From contig JAKIUV010000090.1 in the NCBI GenBank assembly GCA_021647375.1, forward strand, positions 1 to 10,602: a stretch of DNA of 10,602 bases, given 5' to 3'. The notes under the pieces are model-generated. The model was not told the DNA's origin, did no database searches, and worked only from the letters and a program-made list of their open reading frames with translations. Source of the stretch: Robiginitomaculum sp. GTDB lineage: Bacteria > Pseudomonadota > Alphaproteobacteria > Caulobacterales > Maricaulaceae. This document shows, in pieces, positions 1 to 6,649 of the stretch. The translations under genes were made by a program, and so were the position numbers. The stretch's first letter is position 1; each line of letters starts with the position of its first letter.

Positions 1-5
1 TCCAT
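1..5 (-). CDS. Start of a divergent gene, truncated by the window edge
   Basis: Read on the minus strand, the first bases give AAGGAG, five spacer bases, then ATG (start codon at 5..3), which is a near-ideal ribosome binding site and start. Only the first codon and part of the second lie inside the window, so nothing can be said about the product. If real, the gene is transcribed away from rimP and the roughly 200 bases to the rimP promoter form a divergent intergenic region. The call rests only on the binding-site geometry and could be chance. Confidence 0.35.
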
Positions 6-175
6 AATTTCTCCTTATGCCAGATTTGCGTCCAGTTTTGTTTGTTGTTGGCCTTATGCTTGCGGGCTTGGGTGTGATTCGCTACTGATTTCATCGCCTG
101 ACGCCTTAAAGATGCAAATTACTATCAGCACGGCGTTGAAATAATCACACTTTCCCAAAACTCCGTAAAAACTAC
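6..175. other. Intergenic region between the left-edge gene and the rimP promoter
   Basis: No gene is supported here. One forward frame stays open from base 1 to a stop at 142-144, but it has no start inside the window and its cysteine- and leucine-rich translation looks like no protein I know. No tRNA or rRNA is recognised. The stretch probably holds the promoter of the minus-strand gene at the left edge, but no clear -35/-10 pair could be picked out for it. Confidence 0.4.
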
Positions 176-204
176 GTGACAAATGCTTAACGGCACCCTA
201 TACA
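176..204 (+). promoter_or_regulatory. Candidate sigma70-type promoter of the rimP-nusA-infB operon
   Basis: GTGACA (176-181) matches the -35 consensus at five of six bases, and TATACA (199-204) matches the -10 at four of six. They are separated by exactly 17 bases. Transcription would start near 211, just before the leader hairpins, which fits the leader/attenuator reading of 211-269. This is an inference from consensus and spacing only. Confidence 0.55.
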
Positions 205-210
205 GGTCTC

Positions 211-269
211 AATTACATGACGCCTCCCACAGGATGGGAATGGCGGCCCTCACAAGGGGCCGTTTTTTT
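211..269 (+). promoter_or_regulatory. rimP operon leader RNA, probable transcription attenuator
   Basis: Two hairpins lie between the putative transcription start and rimP. The first (221-245) pairs 221-224 with 242-245 and 225-229 with 235-239, leaving a two-base bulge (240-241) and the loop CAGGA (230-234). The second (244-262) is an intrinsic terminator. They share bases 244-245, so full formation of the first would fray the base of the second. Leader attenuators ahead of rimP operons have been proposed bioinformatically in other proteobacteria. NusA, encoded downstream, acts on pausing and termination, so autoregulation is plausible. The structures are seen directly; the regulation is inferred. 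Confidence 0.6.
244..269 (+). terminator. Intrinsic terminator inside the rimP leader
   Basis: CGGCCC (244-249) pairs perfectly with GGGCCG (257-262). A U-G pair (250 with 256) can extend the stem over a five-base loop. Seven T follow at once (263-269). It lies after the candidate promoter and 46 bases before the rimP start, so it should stop part of the transcripts before the operon unless overcome. Confidence 0.75.
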
Positions 270-314
270 ATTGCCTAAATCTGGTGTAAATGAGGTATCA
301 ACAAGGAGACTATT

Positions 315-890
315 TTGAAGACCAAGACAAATATGGACGAGAGAATATTGGCGATTGCTGTGCCAGTAGCCAAAGATATGGGCTACGGCATTGTGCGCAT
401 TCGCGTGCAAGGCGGCAACCGCTCTGTTGTGCAAATCATGGCCGAACGGCTGTCGGACGGCTTAATGAATGTGGCGGACTGCGCCCAATTATCCCGCGCA
501 CTTTCTTCGACCTTTGAGGTTGAAGACCCAATCGACGGCGCTTATGTGCTGGAAGTTTCCTCGCCCGGCCTTGACCGCCCGCTCACCGATATGAAACATT
601 TCGAACAATACTCAGGGCAACTAGCCCGACTGGAACTGGACAGATTTGTCGAGGGTCGCAAGCGCTTTCGCGGCATTTTGGCAGGTGTAGACGGCGACAA
701 TGTCGCTATTGACCTAGATAAAGAAGACGAGACCGCACTCATCCCGTTCGCGTGGATTAGTGAAGCCAAGCTTTTAATCACTGATGAGGTCATCACAAAA
801 GGCCAAAAGAAAGCCCTCAATAAGAAATCCAGTAAAAAACCAAATAAGAAATCTAATAAGAAGAAATCATCTCAAAAAGGAGACACCTAA
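315..890 (+). CDS. rimP: Ribosome maturation factor RimP
   Basis: RimP is a cytoplasmic protein that helps assemble the 30S subunit. The 191-residue product has the N-terminal RimP domain (about 1-92) with the family segment YVLEVSSPGLDRPL (77-90), then the C-terminal SH3-like domain (about 95-160). The TTG start at 315 is chosen because AAGGAG (303-308) sits six bases before it; an in-frame ATG at 333 lacks such a site. The protein is longer than the roughly 150-residue E. coli RimP, mainly because of a Lys/Ser/Asn tail (about 162-191) encoded by a 12-bp imperfect tandem repeat. Its TAA stop overlaps the nusA ATG by one base, which suggests coupled translation. It is the first gene of the operon after the leader attenuator. 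Confidence 0.95.
   Translation: MKTKTNMDERILAIAVPVAKDMGYGIVRIRVQGGNRSVVQIMAERLSDGLMNVADCAQLSRALSSTFEVEDPIDGAYVLEVSSPGLDRPLTDMKHFEQYSGQLARLELDRFVEGRKRFRGILAGVDGDNVAIDLDKEDETALIPFAWISEAKLLITDEVITKGQKKALNKKSSKKPNKKSNKKKSSQKGDT
819..866 (+). repeat. 12-bp imperfect tandem repeat coding for the RimP lysine-rich tail
   Basis: The units AATAAGAAATCC (819-830), AGTAAAAAACCA (831-842), AATAAGAAATCT (843-854) and AATAAGAAGAAA (855-866) follow one another in frame. They encode four-residue blocks of the type NKKS / SKKP / NKKS / NKKK. Such a repeat can gain or lose whole units without a frameshift, so tail length may vary between strains. Confidence 0.7.
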
Positions 891-2530
891 TGTCAACAGC
901 AGGAATTAGCGCCAATAAATTGGAACTTTTGCAAATCGCCAAAGCGGTAGCCCAAGAAAAATCCATCGACAAAGAAATCGTCCTCAAAGCGATTGAAGAA
1001 GCTATCCAAAAAGCTGCCGGGCAACGCTACGGCGCTGAAAACGATATTCGTGCCAGCCTAAATCCGATTACAGGCGAGATGTCCCTAAAGCGTGTCATTA
1101 CGGTTGTGGAAGAAGTTGAAAACGAATCGGCTGAGGTGGATTTGGTCACAGCCATGCTCGATAATCCGGATGCCGAACTTGGCACGACGTTCGAGACCCC
1201 CCTACCCCCAATTGAATTTGGCCGTGTGCAAAGCCAGATGGCCAAGCAAATTATCATGCAAAGCATCCGCGAAGCTGAACGCGCCCGCCAGTTCGACGAA
1301 TACAAAACACGGGTCGGCGAAATCGTCTCTGGTATCGTCAAGCGGGTCGAATATGGTCATATCATTATGGACCTTGGCCGTACCGAGGCCATTATTCGCC
1401 GCGAGGAAACTCTGCCCCGCGAAAATGTTAAAAGCGGTGACCGCTTGCGCGCCTATATTCTTGAAGTGCGCGAAGAACAACGCGGCTCGCAAATCTTTCT
1501 GTCGCGCGCCTGCAACGAGTTTATGTCGGCCTTATTTGCCCAAGAAGTCCCCGAAGTTTACGAAGGTATTATCGAAATTGTCGCCGTAGCCCGCGACCCT
1601 GGTTCGCGCGCCAAAATTGGTGTGCGCACCTCTGATAACTCGGTTGACCCGGTTGGTGCCTGTGTGGGTATGCGCGGATCACGGGTGCAAGCGGTTGTCA
1701 ATGAACTGCAAGGCGAACGTATTGACATCATTCCGTGGAACGACGATGCCGCGACCTTTATCGTCAATGCGCTCCAACCTGCCACAGTTACCAAAGTCGT
1801 TATGGATGAAGAAGAAAACCGTATTGAAGTTGTGGTGCCGGATGATCAATTATCCCTCGCCATTGGTCGCCGTGGGCAAAATGTCCGCCTCGCCTCGCAA
1901 CTATCCGGTTGGGCCATCGACATTATGAACGAAGAACAAGAAAGCGAACGCCGCCAGAAAGAATACAAAGAACGCTCTGAGTTGTTTATCGAAGCGCTGG
2001 ACGTGGACGAAATGATTGCGCAAGTTCTTATCGCCGAGAGCTTTACTAATCTCGAAGAAGTGGCCTATGTGGCACCGGAAGAAATATCGTCCATCGAAGG
2101 TTTCGACGAATCGACGGCGACTGAGTTGCAAACCCGTGCCCGTGAATTCCTGGAGAAAACCGCTCGCGAGCAAGACGAAGCCCGCAAAGCGGCTGGTGTT
2201 GAAGACGATGTGTTGACCATTCCGGGCGTCACCTTGCCTATGGCTGTGGCCTTCGGCGAAAATGAAGTTAAAACCGTCGAAGACGTTGCGGGTCTCATCC
2301 CGGACGACTTGCGTGGTTATAACGAAATGATCGATGGCGAACGTGTCCACGAAGACGGTATATTAGAGAGCTTTGGTCTTTCTAATGACGTCGCCCAAGA
2401 CATGATTATGCAAGCCCGTGTTTTGGCTGGCTGGATCAAACCAGAAGACTTAATCATCGAAACCGAGGAAGAAGAAGTGGTCGTGGACGAAAATGCCGCG
2501 CCAACAGCAGAGGATGTATTTGGTTCTTGA
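890..2530 (+). CDS. nusA: Transcription termination/antitermination protein NusA
   Basis: NusA binds RNA polymerase and nascent RNA and modulates pausing, termination and antitermination. The 546-residue protein has the polymerase-binding N-terminal domain (about 1-130), an S1 domain (about 140-205), two KH domains (about 235-350), and two C-terminal helix-hairpin-helix (AR2-type) repeats (about 372-422 and 440-516). An acidic tail follows (EEEE at 526-529). Signature segments are ARDPGSRAKIGV (234-245), DPVGACVGMRGSR (253-265) and AIGRRGQNVRLASQL (324-338). AAGGAG at 877-882 lies seven bases before the ATG, and the start overlaps the rimP stop. Its presence downstream of a leader terminator suggests a feedback loop, but that is inference. 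Confidence 0.97.
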   Translation: MSTAGISANKLELLQIAKAVAQEKSIDKEIVLKAIEEAIQKAAGQRYGAENDIRASLNPITGEMSLKRVITVVEEVENESAEVDLVTAMLDNPDAELGTTFETPLPPIEFGRVQSQMAKQIIMQSIREAERARQFDEYKTRVGEIVSGIVKRVEYGHIIMDLGRTEAIIRREETLPRENVKSGDRLRAYILEVREEQRGSQIFLSRACNEFMSALFAQEVPEVYEGIIEIVAVARDPGSRAKIGVRTSDNSVDPVGACVGMRGSRVQAVVNELQGERIDIIPWNDDAATFIVNALQPATVTKVVMDEEENRIEVVVPDDQLSLAIGRRGQNVRLASQLSGWAIDIMNEEQESERRQKEYKERSELFIEALDVDEMIAQVLIAESFTNLEEVAYVAPEEISSIEGFDESTATELQTRAREFLEKTAREQDEARKAAGVEDDVLTIPGVTLPMAVAFGENEVKTVEDVAGLIPDDLRGYNEMIDGERVHEDGILESFGLSNDVAQDMIMQARVLAGWIKPEDLIIETEEEEVVVDENAAPTAEDVFGS

Positions 2531-3366
2531 GTACACAAACCAACATAAACCCTGACGGTGATAGCCGCATCCCTGAAAGCGAAAGCTTGGGTGCGGAAAA
2601 CTCACCAAATAATTCGCCGGATAACGTCCTGGCTGATGAGCCGCATGCGCGGCGGGGTCACAAGCCGCGTGAGCGCAAGGATATTGCGTCCGGCGAATTA
2701 CGCGACCCTGCGGATATGCTGCGCTTGGGGTTTTCTCCGGACGGGTTGGTTGTCGCGGATATTTACGGCAAATTGCCCGGACGCGGGGCGTGGATTGACG
2801 CGACCCGTGCCTCCGTGGATAAAGCGATAAAAACGGGTGCATTTTCCCGCGCTGCAAAACGCAAAGTGATTGTGCCTGATAATTTCGCGGACACAATTGA
2901 GGCCGGATTATCGGCGCGAGTTCTGGGTCTGCTCGGCATGGCAAAACGCGCGGGACAGCTAGAGAGCGGTTTTGAGAATGTCCGCTCTTGCGCCCGTAGC
3001 GGCGAGATTGGTGTGCGCATCGAAGCCAGCGACGGTCAACCGGACGGGCGCTCAAAAATACGTGTAGTGGTCAAAGCTATCGCCAAAGAGTTGGAAGTGC
3101 CAATGCCGACCTTAATCGGTTGCTTTGACAGTACCGAACTAGGTCAGGTGATTGGCCGCGATAATATAGTGCATGCTTGTGTCCATAAGGGCAAGATGGC
3201 CAAAGCCATTACCCGCGAGATTGACCGCTTGGCTGGCTTTCGCGAACTGATACCAAATGAATGGCCAGATAGAGAACATGAGAATGAAAAAACACCAGAT
3301 ATTGCCTCTAAAACTAGGCCCGAAATTGAGCCGGAAACAAGCAGTGATATTGGTGGAGGAATTTAG
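2527..3366 (+). CDS. YlxR (DUF448) - L7Ae/L30e-like RNA-binding fusion protein
   Basis: The 279-residue protein looks like the two-domain RNA-binding protein that alphaproteobacteria carry between nusA and infB. Residues about 46-115 are YlxR-like, with PDGLVVADIYGKLPGRGAWI at 71-90. Residues about 130-245 resemble L7Ae/L30e proteins, with LLGMAKRAGQLESGFENV at 135-152. Both ends (1-40 and 247-279) are polar and look disordered. The start is a TTG sharing TTGA with the nusA stop. AGAGGA (2509-2514) is 12 bases upstream, rather far, so translation probably depends on coupling to nusA. No in-frame ATG precedes the YlxR domain. The cysteine usually seen near the start of YlxR domains ('RxCIxTxE' type) is an aspartate here (KDIASGE, 51-57). 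The cellular role is not established from sequence; RNA binding in ribosome or RNA metabolism is likely. Confidence 0.88.
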   Translation: MSTQTNINPDGDSRIPESESLGAENSPNNSPDNVLADEPHARRGHKPRERKDIASGELRDPADMLRLGFSPDGLVVADIYGKLPGRGAWIDATRASVDKAIKTGAFSRAAKRKVIVPDNFADTIEAGLSARVLGLLGMAKRAGQLESGFENVRSCARSGEIGVRIEASDGQPDGRSKIRVVVKAIAKELEVPMPTLIGCFDSTELGQVIGRDNIVHACVHKGKMAKAITREIDRLAGFRELIPNEWPDREHENEKTPDIASKTRPEIEPETSSDIGGGI

Positions 3367-3392
3367 TTGCATGTGGGCAAAACCCCGCTAGT

Positions 3393-3461
3393 GTGCGCCC
3401 ACTTTAGAATAATGAGTGCACCCGCGTTAGAATAGTGGGCGTGCCCACTTTTAAAAAACCC
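3393..3461 (+). repeat. Three 23-bp imperfect tandem repeats upstream of infB
   Basis: Units start at 3393, 3416 and 3439, exactly 23 bases apart. Units 1 and 2 agree at 18 of 23 positions (type GTGCrCCCrCkTTAGAATArTGr). The first 18 bases of unit 3 agree with unit 1 at 13 positions, after which it runs into an A-tract. Units 1 and 2 each contain TAGAAT, which resembles a -10 hexamer, but neither has a matching -35. Confidence 0.65.
3434..3452 (+). repeat. Palindrome AGTGGGC-GT-GCCCACT followed by TTTT
   Basis: Bases 3434-3440 are the exact reverse complement of 3443-3449, and T continues to 3452. As RNA it would form a short GC-rich hairpin before four U, resembling a weak terminator; as DNA it could be a symmetrical protein site. 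CGCCCACT at 3396-3403 can pair with AGTGGGCG at 3434-3441 instead, so two alternative folds compete. The short loop and U-run make strong termination unlikely. Confidence 0.5.
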
Positions 3462-3531
3462 CTGATTTTGGGGAAACAACCTGCAAACGACGCCTTTATG
3501 AAGCACTCGTTTTATGGTATAGAGAGACGAT

Positions 3532-6117
3532 ATGAGTGATACAGAAGATAAAAAACCAGTACGCAAGCCAATGACCCTAGCCCCTAGGGGCGGTGGTAAT
3601 GCGCGGTCAAATTTTTCCCAAGGTCGAACCAAGGCCGTGGTGGTTGAAAAGAAAAAACGCCGTTTGGTAAATGCACCGGGTGCGCCCGGTACGCCTGGCT
3701 CTTTGGGTGTTGCTGTACCGCCTACGCCGGAAGTAAAAGTTGATCACGATGCTATTGCTGCAAAGCGCATGGGTCTGTCCAAAGAGGAATATGTAAAACG
3801 CAAGCAAGCTGTGGGTAAAGCCCAAGCTGAAAAATCTGTGCGCGAACAAGCCCGCGCCGATGAGCGCAAAGCCCTCGCCGAGCGCGACGAAGCTGACCGC
3901 ATCGCTGTAGCCGCCAGAAAAGAAGCGGAAGCTCTTGCTGCCGCTGAAGCTGCGCGTATTGCCAAAGAACAAAAAGCCGCCGCCGAAGCAGAGCGCCGTG
4001 CCGCACGCCCTATTGCTGGCGGACCTATCCGCAAAAAGCAGGCGCCAAACACTCCGGAGAAAGCTGTTACTGGTAAACCTGCACCGTCCGCAGATCCTAC
4101 CGCGACAGTTCCAGATGCTTCTGCACTAGAGCGCGCTGGTGGCCGGATTAAAAAGGCCAAACCACAATACCAAAAACCGAACCGCTCGCGCAAAAACGAG
4201 CCAACGCGTCGCCGTGGTAAATTAACTATTGTCAGCGCTCTAGCAGGCGACGAAGAGCGTCAACGCTCTCTCGCCTCTGTGAAACGCGCCCGCGAGCGCG
4301 AGAAACAGCGCCGTACCGGCGGTAGCAACGATAAAGACAAAGTTTACCGCGAAGTGGTCGTGCCTGAAACTATTACCGTAGCGGATCTCGCCAACAGGAT
4401 GTCCGAACGCACCTATGCCGTCATCAAATATTTGATGGAACAAGGCGATATGTCCAAGGCCGATGATGTTTTAGATGCGGACACCGCCCAATTAATCGTC
4501 GAAGATTTCGGCCATACGGTAAAACGCGTAGCGGAAAGCGATGCCGAAGCCGAAGCTTTCACCCCGACCGACGATGCGGACGACGAGGCGGATATGAAAC
4601 CGCGCCCGCCGGTCATCGCCATTATGGGTCATGTTGATCACGGTAAAACCACGCTTCTTGATGCTCTGCGGACTACAGATGTAGCAGGCAGCGAAGCGGG
4701 CGGTATCACCCAGCATATTGGCGCTTATCAGCTTAAACTTAAATCTGGCGAAACCATTACGGTTCTCGACACACCAGGACATGCGGCTTTCTCTGCCATG
4801 CGGACACGCGGCGCGGCGGCGGTTGATATTGTAATTTTAGTGGTGGCAGCCGACGACGGTGTTATGCCGCAAACTATCGAGAGCATTAAATACGCGCGGG
4901 CCGCAGGCACGCCGATTATTGTCGCTATCAATAAAATGGATGCGCCGGAAGCCAATCCTAAGAAAATCGAAGAAGACTTGTTGCGCCACGAGATTATTAC
5001 CGAGAGCATGTCTGGTGATGTGCAAACGGTACAGGTCTCAGCTCTCAAGAAAACCGGATTGGACGAGCTAGCCGAAGCCATTGTCAACCAAGCCGAGTTG
5101 ATGGAACTAAAAGCCAATCCAAACCGCCGCGCAGACGGTCTTGTTATCGAATCCAAGGTCGCCAAAGGACGCGGCCCTGTTGCCACATTCCTGATCAAAC
5201 GCGGTACGTTGAAACGCGGCGACATCGTTGTGGCGGGCGAGCATTGGGGCAAGGTCAAAGCCATCATGAACGAACGTGATGCTAGACTTAAACAAGCAAC
5301 ACCCTCCGAACCCGTGGAAGTCCTCGGCATGGACGGCGCCCCTGCCCCCGGCGAAGCATTCGCAGTAGTACGCAAAGAATCCAAAGCGCGGGAAATCACC
5401 GAATACCGGAAGCGTCGCCGCAAAAAAGCCAATGCTGCAGGCCCGATTGACGCCGCCACCTCCATGGAACAAATGCTGGCTAAGCTGAAAGATAAAACAG
5501 TCGACGAAATGACCCTCTTGGTCAAAGCCGATGTTCAAGGTTCTGTGGAGGCCATTCGTTCGTCCGTCGAAGCTCTCGGCAATGAAGATGTCCGCGCCCG
5601 TGTCATTCACGGTGCTGCAGGCGGCATCAATGAAAGCGATGTCATGCTGGCGAAATCGGCGGGTGCGCCGATTATTGCCTTTAATGTTCGCGCTAACCGT
5701 CAAGCCAAAACCTTGGCCGAACGCGAAGGCGTGGAAATCCGCTATTACTCGATTATCTACGAATTGCTCGACGATGTGAAAGGTGTGCTGGAAGGCATGC
5801 TCGCACCGGAACGCAAAGAAACCTTCATCGGTTACGCAGAAGTCTTGCAAGTATTTGATATTTCCAAATTGGGCAATATTGCCGGCTGTAAAATCACCGA
5901 AGGTAAAGTTGAACGCGGCGCAGGTGTACGTCTGTTGCGCGATGATGTGGTTATTCACGAAGGCGAGTTGTCCACTCTGAAACGCTTTAAGGATGAAGTT
6001 CAGAAAGTCGTCGCTGGCCAAGAATGCGGCATGGGCTTTGAGAAATACCACGACATCCGCAAAGGCGACATGATCGAGTGCTTCACAGTAGAAATGCTAG
6101 ATAGAACACTGGATTAG
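3532..6117 (+). CDS. infB: Translation initiation factor IF2
   Basis: IF2 is the GTPase that places initiator tRNA on the 30S subunit and promotes joining of the 50S. The 861-residue product has a basic N-terminal segment (about 13-45, with FSQGRTKAVVVE), a long Ala/Lys/Glu helical stretch (about 78-160), and an IF2_N-like domain (about 275-335). The G domain carries GHVDHGKT (366-373), the GGITQH switch-I segment, DTPGH (413-417), NKMD (467-470) and SALKK (503-507). Domains II to IV then reach the usual C-terminus ending DRTLD. All nucleotide-binding motifs are intact, and the length is close to the 890 residues of E. coli IF2. The ATG at 3532 has the purine run AGAGAGA just upstream. It is the fourth gene of the operon, set off from its neighbours by repeat-bearing spacers on both sides. 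Confidence 0.97.
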   Translation: MSDTEDKKPVRKPMTLAPRGGGNARSNFSQGRTKAVVVEKKKRRLVNAPGAPGTPGSLGVAVPPTPEVKVDHDAIAAKRMGLSKEEYVKRKQAVGKAQAEKSVREQARADERKALAERDEADRIAVAARKEAEALAAAEAARIAKEQKAAAEAERRAARPIAGGPIRKKQAPNTPEKAVTGKPAPSADPTATVPDASALERAGGRIKKAKPQYQKPNRSRKNEPTRRRGKLTIVSALAGDEERQRSLASVKRAREREKQRRTGGSNDKDKVYREVVVPETITVADLANRMSERTYAVIKYLMEQGDMSKADDVLDADTAQLIVEDFGHTVKRVAESDAEAEAFTPTDDADDEADMKPRPPVIAIMGHVDHGKTTLLDALRTTDVAGSEAGGITQHIGAYQLKLKSGETITVLDTPGHAAFSAMRTRGAAAVDIVILVVAADDGVMPQTIESIKYARAAGTPIIVAINKMDAPEANPKKIEEDLLRHEIITESMSGDVQTVQVSALKKTGLDELAEAIVNQAELMELKANPNRRADGLVIESKVAKGRGPVATFLIKRGTLKRGDIVVAGEHWGKVKAIMNERDARLKQATPSEPVEVLGMDGAPAPGEAFAVVRKESKAREITEYRKRRRKKANAAGPIDAATSMEQMLAKLKDKTVDEMTLLVKADVQGSVEAIRSSVEALGNEDVRARVIHGAAGGINESDVMLAKSAGAPIIAFNVRANRQAKTLAEREGVEIRYYSIIYELLDDVKGVLEGMLAPERKETFIGYAEVLQVFDISKLGNIAGCKITEGKVERGAGVRLLRDDVVIHEGELSTLKRFKDEVQKVVAGQECGMGFEKYHDIRKGDMIECFTVEMLDRTLD

Positions 6118-6126
6118 AGATAAACC

Positions 6127-6217
6127 TGTAGGGTGGATTAGGCTCCTTTAGCCGTAATCCACCATAGGCACACACCGCACGGTGGATTACGCGCAAGAGG
6201 CGCTAATCCACCCTACA
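6127..6217 (+). repeat. Palindromic double-hairpin repeat element (REP/MITE-like) between infB and rbfA
   Basis: The ends are perfect 15-bp inverted repeats: TGTAGGGTGGATTAG (6127-6141) and its complement (6203-6217). Inside, GGTGGATTA/TAATCCACC occurs twice, giving a left arm (6132-6140 with 6155-6163, extended by GGCT/AGCC) and a right arm (6181-6189 with 6204-6212). The arms can also pair with each other (6153-6163 with 6181-6191). Short elements with GTAGGGTGGRTTA-type ends are, to my knowledge, dispersed in many proteobacterial genomes, as REP or MITE-like repeats. There is no transposase. It starts 9 bases after the infB stop and ends 21 bases before the rbfA ATG. Confidence 0.85.
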
Positions 6218-6238
6218 AAGGCTATTTTTAAGAATAAA

Positions 6239-6649
6239 ATGAAAAAACAAGCTAAACAGCCGAGCCAGAGACAACTCCAAGCGGGGGAACTTATCCGCCG
6301 GGCTTTGGTGGATATTATAGCGCGGGAAGATTTTCGTGACCCTGATTTAAAAGGTGTATCCATTACCGTATCCGAAGTACGGGCTGCCCCCGATTTGCGC
6401 ACAGCAAGGGTCTATGCGGCGCCGCTGGGCGGACAAAATACGCCGGAAGTCGTAGCCGCCCTGAACCGCTGTGCCAAATTCCTACGCGGTAAGCTGGGGC
6501 GAGAACTGAAGATGCGCTCCACCCCAAGCCTACGGTTCGAGGTGGATACTACATTCGATGTGGCATCAGAAATGAACGCCCTCTTGGCCCGCCCCGAAAT
6601 TGCCAGAGATTTGGGAAAAAGAGATTTGGGGAAAAGCGATCTGGATTGA
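6239..6649 (+). CDS. rbfA: Ribosome-binding factor A (RbfA)
   Basis: RbfA is a small KH-fold protein that binds the 30S subunit and helps mature the 16S rRNA 5' end. The 136-residue product shows the family pattern: a basic N-terminus with RQLQAGELIRRALVDII, the segment DPDLKGVSITVSEVRAAPDLRTARVY, then LRGKLGRELKMRSTPSLRFEVD. A short charged tail ends in two similar DLGK blocks. The frame remains open upstream to a GTG at 6182, but those 19 codons are read from the palindromic repeat. The ATG at 6239 gives a normal RbfA N-terminus and is preferred. Its ribosome binding site is poor: AAAGG (6217-6221) is 17 bases away and only TAAGAA lies nearer. RbfA is the last gene of the operon, and truB does not follow. 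Confidence 0.92.
   Translation: MKKQAKQPSQRQLQAGELIRRALVDIIAREDFRDPDLKGVSITVSEVRAAPDLRTARVYAAPLGGQNTPEVVAALNRCAKFLRGKLGRELKMRSTPSLRFEVDTTFDVASEMNALLARPEIARDLGKRDLGKSDLD

Larger units (their letters stand above)
3367..3531 (+). other. ylxR-infB spacer with tandem and inverted repeats
   Basis: This 165-base gap is long for an otherwise tight operon. It holds a three-unit 23-bp tandem repeat (3393-3461) and a near-perfect palindrome (3434-3449) followed by TTTT. It also has a weak CCCC/GGGG hairpin (3459-3462 with 3470-3473) and a modest purine-rich ribosome binding site, AGAGAGA (3521-3527), before the infB ATG. No reading frame in it looks like a gene. It could be an infB leader, a partial terminator or an insertion of repeat DNA. 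Confidence 0.6.

Noticed and set aside
1..144. Forward open frame as the tail of an upstream gene
   Set aside because: The composition looks non-coding, and a minus-strand start with an ideal ribosome binding site occupies the same edge.
290..517. Forward frame from the ATG at 290 overlapping the rimP start
   Set aside because: It lies in another frame inside rimP, and AAGGAG (303-308) is placed for the TTG at 315, downstream of this ATG.
1901..2350. Minus-strand open frame opposite the nusA C-terminus
   Set aside because: It is a shadow of NusA codons; the sense strand encodes clear AR2-type repeats here.
3405..3433. TAGAAT copies as -10 boxes of an infB promoter
   Set aside because: Neither copy has a recognisable -35 hexamer 16-18 bases upstream.
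3393..3461. CRISPR-like array
   Set aside because: The three units are directly adjacent with no unique spacers, and there are no cas genes.
3459..3473. CCCC/GGGG hairpin as a terminator before infB
   Set aside because: There are only four base pairs, a seven-base loop, and an A-rich rather than T-rich downstream flank.
4728..6051. Long minus-strand open frames opposite infB (4728-5525 and 5107-6051)
   Set aside because: They are antisense shadows of the conserved IF2 G domain and C-terminal domains, and their translations resemble no known protein.
6182..6238. GTG start giving a 155-residue RbfA
   Set aside because: The extra 19 codons are read from the palindromic repeat, have no ribosome binding site, and precede a normal RbfA N-terminus starting at the ATG 6239.
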